This document shows, piece after piece, positions 10,219-18,576 of a stretch of DNA of 64,000 nt (position 1 is the first letter of the stretch; every line of letters starts with the position of its first letter). The position numbers were made by a program, and so were the translations under genes. The DNA is taken from contig JAGKWU010000007.1 in NCBI GenBank assembly GCA_021151695.1, forward strand, positions 62,001 through 126,000, given 5' to 3'. The notes under the pieces are model-generated. The model did no database searches and was not told the origin of the DNA. It saw only the letters and a program-made list of their open reading frames with translations. This DNA is from Cellvibrionaceae bacterium (GTDB lineage Bacteria; Pseudomonadota; Gammaproteobacteria; Pseudomonadales; Cellvibrionaceae).

Positions 10219-12858
10219 TTATTTCGTCGGTGCCAGCATTTTCCACATAGCCTGGGTAATACGTTGTTTTCCAGTGTTGAAATAATCAGTCCAGGGATCC
10301 GTCTTAAGCGAAGCGAGGCGCTCATGCAGATTGGCAATGGTCCATTGATGCGAGCTGTTTAACTCCAATAGCTCGTCGCGAGTAATAGGCACCGACACCG
10401 GCAAGCCAGGCCGCGCTCGTACGGAAAAAGCAGACACAGCACTGGCTCCGCGCTGGTTGCGTAAATAATCGATAAATATTTTTCCCACTCTATTTTTTGG
10501 CCCCATACGCGCCACAAATCGTTCGGGAATTTGGCGAGCCATAAATTGCGCAATCTGTTTGGAAAACTCTTTTACATATTCCCATTCAGCCGCCGGGGCA
10601 AGCGGTACTACTATATGCATTCCTTTTCCACCCGTTGTTTTTAACCAGGCTTTCAATTCCAACTCATCCAGCACCGCCAACGTCAAACGAGTGGCTTCTA
10701 CTACGCTGCGCCACGGCAAGGCAGGATCCGGGTCGAGATCGAGGGTGATACGATCAGGGAATTCAATTTTTTTGGCGAGGGAACCCCAAGTATGTAACTC
10801 CACCGTACCCATTTGTATAGCGCCTACAAGCGCTTCGGGACTGTCAATTTCCATTAACGCCGGATGGCCCGGGTCCAACGATTTGTCTAATTGTTTAATA
10901 TTGGGAATTGCCAGACGATCTGCATGCTTCTGAAAAAACTGTTCACCGGTAATACCATCCGGTGCACGCACCAAAGATACAGCTCGATCATCCAGATGGG
11001 GCAAAATCCATTTGGCAATACTGCTGTAAAACAACGCGAGGTCCTCTTTGGTTGCACCCGATTGCGGGTCTATAACACGCTCGGGGTGGCTAATGGCAAC
11101 GGAATTAATGAGGGGCTTACTCGCGCCGGTTTTTTCAGCGGATGCTTTTTTGCTGGCAGGGCCTTTGATTTTTTCAGCAGGAGATAATTGTTCGGGCGAT
11201 TTGGCTTGCTCGCGAATAATATCCCACGCCGGTTTATCGCTACGCAATGCAATAAACGCCGCCTGCCGCAAAATACCTTCGCTGGTCCACTGCGCAAATT
11301 CCACTTCGCACACCAGTTTGGGCTCAATCCAACGCACATCGCGTGCCTGGGCGCTGGTTAATTTATGAGAGAGCGGCGACGTGCTGCGGGCCAGCTTGGT
11401 CATTTTGCTATAAAGCTCCTGCAGGCGTGTTTCATTAAAACCTGTACCAACCCTGCCCGCATAACGCAAAGCCGAAGCACCCTGCTTTTCGTGCACCGCC
11501 AACAGAAGCGCACCAAAGCCAGAGCGACCGCCCTGTGGCGGCGTATACCCCACAATAACAAACTCCTGGCGCAGCCTGCATTTCAATTTAATCCAGTCGC
11601 CACTGCGGCGTGACGCATAAGGGCTTCCAACACGCTTGCCTATAACCCCCTCAAGCGACATAGCACAGGCACTCGCCAACACAGTTTCATGATGGGCCGT
11701 AAAAGCGCCAGAAAATCTCAGCACAGACTTTTTGTTGTGAGGCAGGATTTTTTCCAATTGTGCGCGCCGTTCTTCGACGGGCAACTCACGTAAATCTGCA
11801 CCATTTAAAAAAGGGGCATCAAAAAGATAATAGATAACCTGGTTGCTGCGCCCTATCTCAAACGCGTTTTGTAGCGCTTGAAAATCTGGCAAGCCCTTTT
11901 TATCTAATACCACAACTTCGCCATCCAGCCAGGAGTCACCCAGCTCAAGTTCAGTGATGGATTTAGCTTGCAGGGGCAATTTATCTGTCCAGTCGTTATT
12001 GTTACGCGTGATCAAACGAACTTCGCCGCCCTCGATACGGGCCAATATGCGGTAACCATCAAACTTAACTTCATATAGCCAATCCCCCGCCGGAGGTTCA
12101 CTAACCAATGTCGCCAATTCAGGAGTGAGAAAATCCGGTAATTGCACTTCAGTTTTTGAAACAACAGTTTTTATCTTTGCAGGCGATTTTTTGGTAGTCT
12201 TTTTTGTGGATACTGAATTTGCGGTGGGCTTGGATACTTTTGCCGTAGCGGATTTACTTACCTTGCCATTTACCTTGCCACTTACCTCGATAGGAAGTAG
12301 CTCGCCAGTAATGACACTTTGGGGCTGGGCCTCCACTATGTCGTATTCTTCAGCGGGGCGAGCACTGTCATCACGCTCTTTGATCAGCAGCCATTGCTCC
12401 TTATCACCGCTGCCACGTAAATGCGTGCGCACTAACGTCCAGTCACCCGCCAGCTTTTCGCCAATCAATGTAAATTTTAACTTTCCTGATTTGTAGTCAT
12501 CGCGTGGGTCGCCATGAGGTTGCCAAATACCTTGATCCCACACAATAACGTCGCCACCACCGTACTGGCCGTGCGGAATATTTCCTTCAAAACTGGCGTA
12601 GCTAAGCGGGTGATCTTCCACATGTACGGCGAGGCGCTTGTCTTTGGGATCAAGGCTGGGACCTTTGGGAATTGCCCAACTTTTTAAAGCGCCATCCAGT
12701 TCAAGACGAAAATCATAATGAAGCCGACGCGCATCGTGCTTTTGTATAACAAAACACAAGGATTGTTCGGTATCCTTTTTAGTGACTTTACCGCCGGCAG
12801 GTTCTGAGGTGATACCAAAATTACGTTTGCGATTGTATTCCGTCAGAGACTTGGCCAT
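10219..12858 (-). CDS. ligD: Multifunctional NHEJ ligase LigD (phosphoesterase-ligase-polymerase)
   Basis: LigD processes and seals double-strand breaks together with Ku. The 879 residues follow the Pseudomonas domain order. A 3'-phosphoesterase domain lies at about 10-165, with the HDARRLHYDFRLELDG signature. A Lys/Ser/Thr-rich linker at about 190-240 precedes the ATP-dependent ligase domain (about 245-550) with nucleophile K265 in EVKFDGYR. The primase-type polymerase domain (about 585-870) carries the DLDPDP metal-binding pair. ATG 12858 is chosen because GAGG lies six bases before it; a TTG at 12870 has no such site. It lies 26 nt downstream of ku, so the two are probably co-transcribed. 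NHEJ genes embedded in trehalose/glycogen clusters also occur in Pseudomonas and suit survival of desiccation in stationary phase. Confidence 0.95.
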   Translation of the reverse strand: MAKSLTEYNRKRNFGITSEPAGGKVTKKDTEQSLCFVIQKHDARRLHYDFRLELDGALKSWAIPKGPSLDPKDKRLAVHVEDHPLSYASFEGNIPHGQYGGGDVIVWDQGIWQPHGDPRDDYKSGKLKFTLIGEKLAGDWTLVRTHLRGSGDKEQWLLIKERDDSARPAEEYDIVEAQPQSVITGELLPIEVSGKVNGKVSKSATAKVSKPTANSVSTKKTTKKSPAKIKTVVSKTEVQLPDFLTPELATLVSEPPAGDWLYEVKFDGYRILARIEGGEVRLITRNNNDWTDKLPLQAKSITELELGDSWLDGEVVVLDKKGLPDFQALQNAFEIGRSNQVIYYLFDAPFLNGADLRELPVEERRAQLEKILPHNKKSVLRFSGAFTAHHETVLASACAMSLEGVIGKRVGSPYASRRSGDWIKLKCRLRQEFVIVGYTPPQGGRSGFGALLLAVHEKQGASALRYAGRVGTGFNETRLQELYSKMTKLARSTSPLSHKLTSAQARDVRWIEPKLVCEVEFAQWTSEGILRQAAFIALRSDKPAWDIIREQAKSPEQLSPAEKIKGPASKKASAEKTGASKPLINSVAISHPERVIDPQSGATKEDLALFYSSIAKWILPHLDDRAVSLVRAPDGITGEQFFQKHADRLAIPNIKQLDKSLDPGHPALMEIDSPEALVGAIQMGTVELHTWGSLAKKIEFPDRITLDLDPDPALPWRSVVEATRLTLAVLDELELKAWLKTTGGKGMHIVVPLAPAAEWEYVKEFSKQIAQFMARQIPERFVARMGPKNRVGKIFIDYLRNQRGASAVSAFSVRARPGLPVSVPITRDELLELNSSHQWTIANLHERLASLKTDPWTDYFNTGKQRITQAMWKMLAPTK

Positions 12859-12883
12859 AGCACACCTCAATTACCGGCTATAT

Positions 12884-13858
12884 TTATCGACTTGCCTTTT
12901 TAGCTTTAGTAGCTGGTTTCGCCGCCGATTTTGACGAAGCAGATTTCGTTGGCGATGATGCAGATTTTTTGGCAGGCGTTTTTTTAGGAGCTGCAGCAGA
13001 TTTTACCGCTCGCCTGACTGGAGCTTTACTCCTGGTCTTTGTTGCCGCCTTGCCACGCCCTTCTTCAGCGTTACCGCCACCCAGGCTGCGTTTGAGCAAT
13101 TCAGTGAGATCGATAATGTCAGCACTGCGCCGCTCCTCCGCCTCTTTCTGCTCAACATTTTCAATTTCACCATGACTGGCTTTTTTATCTACCAAGGCCA
13201 TGATTTTTTCCTGGAAGCTATCGCGGTATTCGTCTGGCTCCCAATCACCAGCCATATCTTCCACTAACCGTTTGGCCATGTCCTTTTCACTTTTGGTGAA
13301 CTCGGCATGGGTGGTTGATTTGCTTAATTCCATACTCTCCAATCCGCGCATCTCATTAGGCCAACGCAACATTACCAGCACAATAGTGGATTCAACTGGC
13401 ATAAGCGCAGCCAAATGTTGACGGGTATGTAAGACCACATAAGCAAGTGCAACCTTGTCGGTTTGCACGAGGGTTTCGCGTAAAAGTGCATAGACTTTTT
13501 CGCCGCGCTTATCCGGAGCCAGATAATAAGGGGTGTCTATATTGACGAGGGGAATTTGATCGCGATTGATAAAGGAGAAAATATCAATCGTTTGGGTGGA
13601 TGCGGGATGTGCGGTTCGGATCTCTTTTTCCGACAATACAACGTAACGCCCCTTTTCATATTCAACGCCTTTAACTATATGCTCTTTGGTAACTTCCTTG
13701 CCCGTTACCTTGTTAACACGTTTGTAGCCGACTGGCTCCATGCTGCGTTCATCGAGCCAGTCAAAATCAATTCCCTGGGATGAAACGGCCGATTGCAGGG
13801 CCACGGGAATATGCACCAGCCCAAAGCTGATCGCCCCCTTCCATATTGCTCTTGCCAT
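12884..13858 (-). CDS. ku: Ku homodimer, DNA end-binding protein of NHEJ
   Basis: Bacterial Ku binds double-strand ends and recruits LigD. The 324 residues start with the family signature MARAIWKGAISFGLVHIP and contain the ring-forming core to about residue 255. They end in a long Lys/Ala/Ser-rich tail (about 265-324), the type of basic extension known to modulate DNA binding and LigD recruitment. The start is ATG 13858, with GAAGGTG upstream; a GTG at 13867 is possible but lies inside that binding site. It is the gene directly upstream of ligD, with two tiny genes further upstream on the same strand (13969-14100 and 14180-14308). Confidence 0.95.
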   Translation of the reverse strand: MARAIWKGAISFGLVHIPVALQSAVSSQGIDFDWLDERSMEPVGYKRVNKVTGKEVTKEHIVKGVEYEKGRYVVLSEKEIRTAHPASTQTIDIFSFINRDQIPLVNIDTPYYLAPDKRGEKVYALLRETLVQTDKVALAYVVLHTRQHLAALMPVESTIVLVMLRWPNEMRGLESMELSKSTTHAEFTKSEKDMAKRLVEDMAGDWEPDEYRDSFQEKIMALVDKKASHGEIENVEQKEAEERRSADIIDLTELLKRSLGGGNAEEGRGKAATKTRSKAPVRRAVKSAAAPKKTPAKKSASSPTKSASSKSAAKPATKAKKASR

Positions 13859-13968
13859 GATGTACACCTTCAGTTTTTTAGGATTAATTCCTCCTTTTCG
13901 AATAAATAATTAATTACCGCTGCGCTTCCCTACACTCACACTCCACTTTTTAGAGTTCTGATTAACGA

Positions 13969-14100
13969 CTATTTAACACTTGCCAACGAAATAGGCGCAC
14001 CATTGCTCGCCAAAAAATAGCCGCAACGGCACCCCATATCCGACAGAGGGATAAGGGCGTATACCGTCTGTCGCAACAACCAGTATTCAAGATTTTTCAC
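13969..14100 (-). CDS. Possible 43-residue protein upstream of ku
   Basis: A GTG codon at 14100 is preceded at six bases by AGGAG (14107-14111), and the frame stays open for 43 residues. The product is moderately hydrophobic (YWLLRQTVYALIPLS) with a CRC pair. I recognise no family. Support is the strong ribosome site and the position between the KGG gene and ku on the same strand. It could equally be a chance frame in the ku leader. Confidence 0.33.
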   Translation of the reverse strand: MKNLEYWLLRQTVYALIPLSDMGCRCGYFLASNGAPISLASVK

Positions 14101-14179
14101 TGCGCACTCCTGATTATCTCTTAACAACATTACTAACGAAAACGAAACAGCGGCGGAGGCATTACCCCCGCCTTAGCCG

Positions 14180-14308
14180 TTACGACTTTTGGGATTTTTT
14201 TTGGTTCCCGCCTTTATCAGACTTGGACTGTCCGCCTTTTTTACCAGCTTCGGAGGCGAGATTAGGGTTATCGGCAAAGCCACCTTTGCCTTGTTGGTTT
14301 TTAGCCAT
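14180..14308 (-). CDS. KGG-repeat stress peptide (42 residues)
   Basis: The product begins MAKNQQGKGGFADNPNLASE and continues with AGKKGG, SKSDKGG and a lysine/glutamine-rich end. The pattern FAxNPxxASEAGKKGG is the KGG motif (general-stress/Con-10-like repeat) found in small, hydrophilic, probably disordered proteins of stationary phase and desiccation. ATG 14308 has AGGAAAG-type sequence upstream, and the stop is TAA at 14180-14182. A paralogue with two copies of the motif is at 27197-27370. The neighbours ku/ligD and trehalose genes suggest a shared stress regulon. Function in the cell is not established. Confidence 0.8.
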   Translation of the reverse strand: MAKNQQGKGGFADNPNLASEAGKKGGQSKSDKGGNQKKSQKS

Positions 14309-14633
14309 GTTACTTTCCTCGTGTTTGTAAAGATTTTAAATAACTAAACACCGAGTGTTTACACACCCGCCATAAATCTAAGCACCTAAATAAACTGTAC
14401 ACAATAGTCCTTTAGAGTATTTTGAAATTAGGTGAATTTTCAATAAAAGAGAACGCCGCTGTAGAAATTGGAATTTCATTATTATGAAAAAAATTTAATA
14501 GATTTTATAAAATGACAAAGCCGTAAATTATATGAGTGCGCTAACGCACTGTTTGATACTTCGTAAAGCGACATTCTTACCTCCAGCAATTATTGATTAA
14601 CAACAAGTGTGTAACCAAAGCGAGGTAATTTAT

Positions 14634-15188
14634 ATGCAAACGATCTACTCACAACACGCAACCAAACCACACATCAATCTGTATAAAATATTGCTGACAG
14701 GTGCGTTACTCCTGTTAGTCAGTGCATTTTGTAGTGTTGCCATGGCCAAAGACACCGTGGATGCCAAAGACTTTGTAGATGAAGCTTCAGCCAAGGGAGT
14801 TGCCGAAATTGAAACCGCAAAACTGGCGCTGACCAAATCAACCGCTACCGACATCAAAGCCTTTGCGCAACAATTGATTGACGACCATACAGCAGCCAAC
14901 CGCGAGCTGGCCGCCATTGCCGCACGCAAAAACCTGAAGGTATCCACTGAAGCCGAGCTGACCAACAAAGCCAAGGAGTTCGTCTTGAAACAACGCGACG
15001 GCGAATCCTTTGACGAAGCCTTTGCCAAAAACCAGGTGAGCGCCCACGAAACGGTGATTGCTCTGTTCAAAAAAGCCGCTGTTTCCAAAGATGTTGAGCT
15101 GGCCGCCTTTGCGACAGCTACCTTGCCAAAATTGGAACATCACCTGCACACAGCGCAAGATCTGGCAAGAATCTACACCAAGAAGTAA
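14634..15188 (+). CDS. Exported DUF4142 (ferritin-like fold) protein
   Basis: The 184-residue product has an N-terminal signal segment (about 17-38, ending AFCSVAMA) followed by a helical DUF4142 domain. It shows the usual conserved features: the AFAQQLIDDH-type helix, AHETVIALFKKAA, and ATLPKLEHHLHTAQDL near the end. Family members are periplasmic and of unknown biochemical function, often linked to stress. ATG 14634 is preceded by GCGAGG; an upstream GTG at 14607 is less likely. A strong terminator follows directly, so it appears to be a single-gene unit, divergent from the KGG-ku-ligD group. Confidence 0.85.
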   Translation: MQTIYSQHATKPHINLYKILLTGALLLLVSAFCSVAMAKDTVDAKDFVDEASAKGVAEIETAKLALTKSTATDIKAFAQQLIDDHTAANRELAAIAARKNLKVSTEAELTNKAKEFVLKQRDGESFDEAFAKNQVSAHETVIALFKKAAVSKDVELAAFATATLPKLEHHLHTAQDLARIYTKK

Positions 15189-15206
15189 TCATATTTTGTA
15201 ATGCCC

Positions 15207-15242
15207 TGCCCGCCCACACTTGTGCGCGGGCATTTCTTTTTT
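15207..15242 (+). terminator. Rho-independent terminator of the DUF4142 gene
   Basis: TGCCCGC (15207-15213) pairs perfectly with GCGGGCA (15226-15232), followed by a T-rich run. Confidence 0.9.
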
Positions 15243-15301
15243 AAAGTACTACGAGAACATCTATAGCGAGACAAGACAATTGTTAACAGTAGGAGGACGT
15301 T

Positions 15302-15706
15302 ATGGAAAAGCTTTACCACGGCAGTTGCCACTGCGGCGCCGTCAAAATTCGCGCCCGTATTGATTTGAGCAAAGGCACCGGGAGATGCAATTGCAGCTTC
15401 TGCCGCAAAAGCCGCTTTTGGGGAGCCACTATAAAGCCTGAAAACTTCACGTTGGTAAGCGGCGAAAATGATTTAACTGACTATCTTTTTAACACTCGCT
15501 CTATACATCATCTGTTTTGCAAACACTGCGGCGGCCATACCTTTTTGCGTGGGAATATCCCGGAAGTGGGTGGAGAATTTTGCGGCATTTACATTGCCTG
15601 CCTGGATGATGTGGATGAACAAGAGCTTGCGGCTGCGCCTGTTTCTTACTCCGATGGCTTGCACAACAATTGGCAAAATCCTCCTGAAGAAACCCGTCAT
15701 TTATAA
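15302..15706 (+). CDS. GFA/CENP-V family zinc-binding protein
   Basis: The 134-residue protein has the zinc-binding layout of the glutathione-dependent formaldehyde-activating (GFA) fold: GSCHCGAV at about 8-15, CNCSFCRKS at about 30-38 and CKHCGGHTF at about 73-81. The family name comes from one studied member; most relatives are GFA-like proteins without demonstrated activity, so I do not assign the reaction. AGGAGG sits at an ideal distance before ATG 15302. It stands alone between a terminator and the MscS gene. Confidence 0.87.
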   Translation: MEKLYHGSCHCGAVKIRARIDLSKGTGRCNCSFCRKSRFWGATIKPENFTLVSGENDLTDYLFNTRSIHHLFCKHCGGHTFLRGNIPEVGGEFCGIYIACLDDVDEQELAAAPVSYSDGLHNNWQNPPEETRHL

Positions 15707-15842
15707 ATTTATTTTCATAACTTATCTGCATTAACACGGTTTCGCTGTGCTCTGTGTGCTTGCATACAGAGACGGCCTCACTGCAATGCTATAAAAGCTT
15801 CTGAATCATTTTCCTGAATCCTGCAGTAAAGGCAGAAATCAT

Positions 15843-16952
15843 ATGAAGTTTGATTGGCAAGCCTATCTTCCCGAACTGAAATTATTATTGGCCGCCACCT
15901 TTGTTTTTCTGGTCTTGCGATTTATTGCGCCTTGGCTCACACGATTACTCACGCGCCTGACAGCCCCCTTTTCTTTTGCGCGAGATTTACTCGAGCGCGT
16001 TGCACCACCCTTTCACTGGCTAATTCCCCTGTTGGGTTTGCAAGCCATGTTGAACTCATCGGATGATAAATTTTTATTTATCGACAACGCCCGGCATATG
16101 ACGGCATTGGCTATTCTCGCGTGCATCACCTGGCTGGGCTTACGCGTGATTGATGCAGCCCAACAAGTAATACTGAAACGCCACCCGATTGAAGCTGGCG
16201 ACAACCTGTCAGCGCGCCGCGTGCAAACCCAAACCAAGGTACTGGTGCAGACGCTGAGTTTCTTTGTGATTCTGTTTGGCCTGGCCGCCATGTTGATGAC
16301 TTTTCCCGGTGCACGCCAGATAGGAACCAGTTTACTGGCATCCGCGGGCCTTGCCGGTTTGGCGGTGGGTTTTGCGGCCAAACCCGTATTGGGAAATCTC
16401 ATCGCCGGTTTGCAACTTGCCATCACACAGCCAATACGTTTGGATGACGTGGTGATAGTAGAAGGCGAATGGGGCCGCATCGAAGAAATCACTGGAACCT
16501 ATGTGGTTATGCGTATATGGGATGAACGTAGGTTGGTCATTCCATTGCAATATTTTATTGAAAACCCTTTCCAAAACTGGACGCGACGCACATCGGATTT
16601 AATTGGCAGTATTTTTTTATGGGTAGATTACTCCATACCACTCGAGCCACTGCGTAAAGAATTAGAGAATCTATGTAAGCAATCACCCAAACTCTGGGAT
16701 GGAAAAGTATGCGTGCTGCAAGTGACGGATACAGATGTAAAGGCTATTCAGCTGCGTGTATTGGTCAGCAGCAAAGATTCATCCAGCAATTGGGATTTGC
16801 GCTGTTTCATTCGCGAGAAACTTATTAACTTTATTAGCCTCAATCATCCTGAGTGCCTGCCACAGCTGCGCGCAAACCTGCACGAAGAAGCACCCAAGGC
16901 ACCCGCCAAAGAGCAGCAGATCAGCACGCCGGAACATCAACCACCTGTGTAG
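15843..16952 (+). CDS. MscS-family mechanosensitive channel
   Basis: The 369-residue inner-membrane protein should release solutes on hypo-osmotic shock. Membrane helices are at about 10-30, 55-70, 82-100 and 135-155. They are followed by the pore-lining TM3-type segment (ASAGLAGLAVGFAAKPVLGN, near 165-185) and the MscS beta domain (IRLDDVVIVEGEWGRIEEI). The C-terminal cytoplasmic part runs to about 345. Pairing with compatible-solute (trehalose) genes makes sense for osmotic control. The frame of the next ORF overlaps its end, but the likely glgA start lies 41 nt beyond its stop. Confidence 0.9.
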   Translation: MKFDWQAYLPELKLLLAATFVFLVLRFIAPWLTRLLTRLTAPFSFARDLLERVAPPFHWLIPLLGLQAMLNSSDDKFLFIDNARHMTALAILACITWLGLRVIDAAQQVILKRHPIEAGDNLSARRVQTQTKVLVQTLSFFVILFGLAAMLMTFPGARQIGTSLLASAGLAGLAVGFAAKPVLGNLIAGLQLAITQPIRLDDVVIVEGEWGRIEEITGTYVVMRIWDERRLVIPLQYFIENPFQNWTRRTSDLIGSIFLWVDYSIPLEPLRKELENLCKQSPKLWDGKVCVLQVTDTDVKAIQLRVLVSSKDSSSNWDLRCFIREKLINFISLNHPECLPQLRANLHEEAPKAPAKEQQISTPEHQPPV

Positions 16953-16993
16953 TGTTACTAATCGTTTTTTTGCTATTCGCCAAGTTGTATTTT

Positions 16994-18574
16994 ATGAGAA
17001 GCATTCATAGCCACGCCCACAGCCATTCTCCACCAGGCCAAGCGCCACTTCCGTTGCGCACACTACCGCGCGCCGCCGGAAAACCACGCCGGATTTTGTT
17101 TGTCACTTCCGAGCATGCCGAGTTGGTAAAGGTAGGCGGCTTGGGCGAAGTTTCCGCCGCATTACCCAAAGCACTCGCCAATCGTCATCAGGTTCGCTTA
17201 ATAATTCCTGGTTATCGCCAGGTTCTACAGAGCGGCCACCCTATTCAAGTCGTTGGCAGCCTGCCCTCTCACGCGGGCTTGCCAGCTTGCCATATTGGCT
17301 TGATGCATTTGCGCAATGGTTTGCCGGTTTATGTCGTGCTCTGTCCCGAGCTTTATGAACGCGACGGCAATCCTTATAGCGACAGCAGCGGACATGATTG
17401 GGCCGATAATCCCGTGCGTTTTGCACGTTTGAGTTTGGCCGCTGCCGATATAGCGCGTGGCCAGGGCATTACACAAAACGGCGAACCCGATTGGCAACCG
17501 GAATTGGTACACGCACAGGATTGGCCCACTGGCCTCACACTCGCCTATATGAAATGGCAAGGACAAACAACGCCATCGGTTTTTACCATTCACAATCTCG
17601 CACACCAGGGATTGTGCGATCCCTCAATGGCAAACCGACTAGGTTTGCCACCCGAAGCCATGAGCATGGATAGTATGGAATTTTACGGCCAACTTTCGTT
17701 TATTAAAGCGGGCATCAGTTACGCAAGCCAGGTCACCACCGTTAGCAAAACCTATGCGAAGGAAATTACCCAGCCAGCATTTGGCTGCGGGCTGGATGGG
17801 TTGCTCTCTTTAAAATTTAAGCAGAACAAACTCAGCGGCATTACCAACGGCATAGACGAAAGCTGGGAACCTGGAAGCGACCCACATCTGGTAGAAAGTT
17901 TTGGTTTGCGACAATGGCATGGCAAGCGCGCCAATACACGTTACCTCGAAAATCTGTTCAATCTGCACCACAATCAAGGGCCTGTATTTGCAGTGGTATC
18001 GCGCCTTGCTCATCAAAAAGGATTGGATCTCACACTCGCGATTGCTGAAACTATTACGCGCGCCGGCGGACGACTAGTGGTCATGGGCAGCGGCGAAGCA
18101 CGCCTGGAACAAGCACTCTTACGGCTCGCCAGTCGTCATCCCCACCAGGTCGGTGTGCACATAGGTTTTGACGAAGCAGATGCGCGCCGTATGTTTGCGG
18201 GCAGTGATTTTTATTTGATGCCGTCGCGTTTCGAACCCTGCGGCCTCAGCCAAATGTATGCGCAACGTTTTGGCTCATTGCCCATCGCTCATCGCACCGG
18301 CGGCCTTGCAGATACCATTGAAGATGGCCTGAGCGGCTTTTTATTTGATACACCCACAGTAGAAGCCTACCGCCGCACGATACAGCGGGCGCTTTATGTT
18401 TATCGACACCCCAATTTGCTCAACGCCATGCGCTGTCGCGCTATGGCCTCACCGGTTTACTGGCAGGAATCTGTACAACCCTATGATCGACTTTATCGCC
18501 GATTACTGGGCGAAAGTCCTGGCTATACAAATCATCAAACCCGTCATGATTTACAACAGGAATGGAGGCGTTAG
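16994..18574 (+). CDS. glgA: Glycogen synthase GlgA
   Basis: GlgA (GT5) transfers glucose from ADP-glucose to the non-reducing end of alpha-1,4-glucan. The product of 526 residues contains the N-terminal ADP-glucose loop as KVGGLGEVSAALP (KTGGL in most homologues), the GT-B C-terminal segment VSRLAHQKGLD, and the catalytic RFEPCGLSQMYAQRFGSLPI with TGGLADT. The start is uncertain. ATG 16994 begins a His/Pro-rich leader before the conserved RILFVTSEHAE, but no strong ribosome site is visible, and translation may be coupled to the upstream gene; the frame is open back to 16853. It is the first gene of the glgA-treZ-treY-DUF2934-glgX group. Confidence 0.92.
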   Translation: MRSIHSHAHSHSPPGQAPLPLRTLPRAAGKPRRILFVTSEHAELVKVGGLGEVSAALPKALANRHQVRLIIPGYRQVLQSGHPIQVVGSLPSHAGLPACHIGLMHLRNGLPVYVVLCPELYERDGNPYSDSSGHDWADNPVRFARLSLAAADIARGQGITQNGEPDWQPELVHAQDWPTGLTLAYMKWQGQTTPSVFTIHNLAHQGLCDPSMANRLGLPPEAMSMDSMEFYGQLSFIKAGISYASQVTTVSKTYAKEITQPAFGCGLDGLLSLKFKQNKLSGITNGIDESWEPGSDPHLVESFGLRQWHGKRANTRYLENLFNLHHNQGPVFAVVSRLAHQKGLDLTLAIAETITRAGGRLVVMGSGEARLEQALLRLASRHPHQVGVHIGFDEADARRMFAGSDFYLMPSRFEPCGLSQMYAQRFGSLPIAHRTGGLADTIEDGLSGFLFDTPTVEAYRRTIQRALYVYRHPNLLNAMRCRAMASPVYWQESVQPYDRLYRRLLGESPGYTNHQTRHDLQQEWRR

Positions 18575-18576
18575 TC

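Noticed and set aside
16853..16993. Longer N-terminus of GlgA
   Set aside because: It overlaps the end of the MscS gene and encodes a hydrophobic stretch not typical of glycogen synthases.
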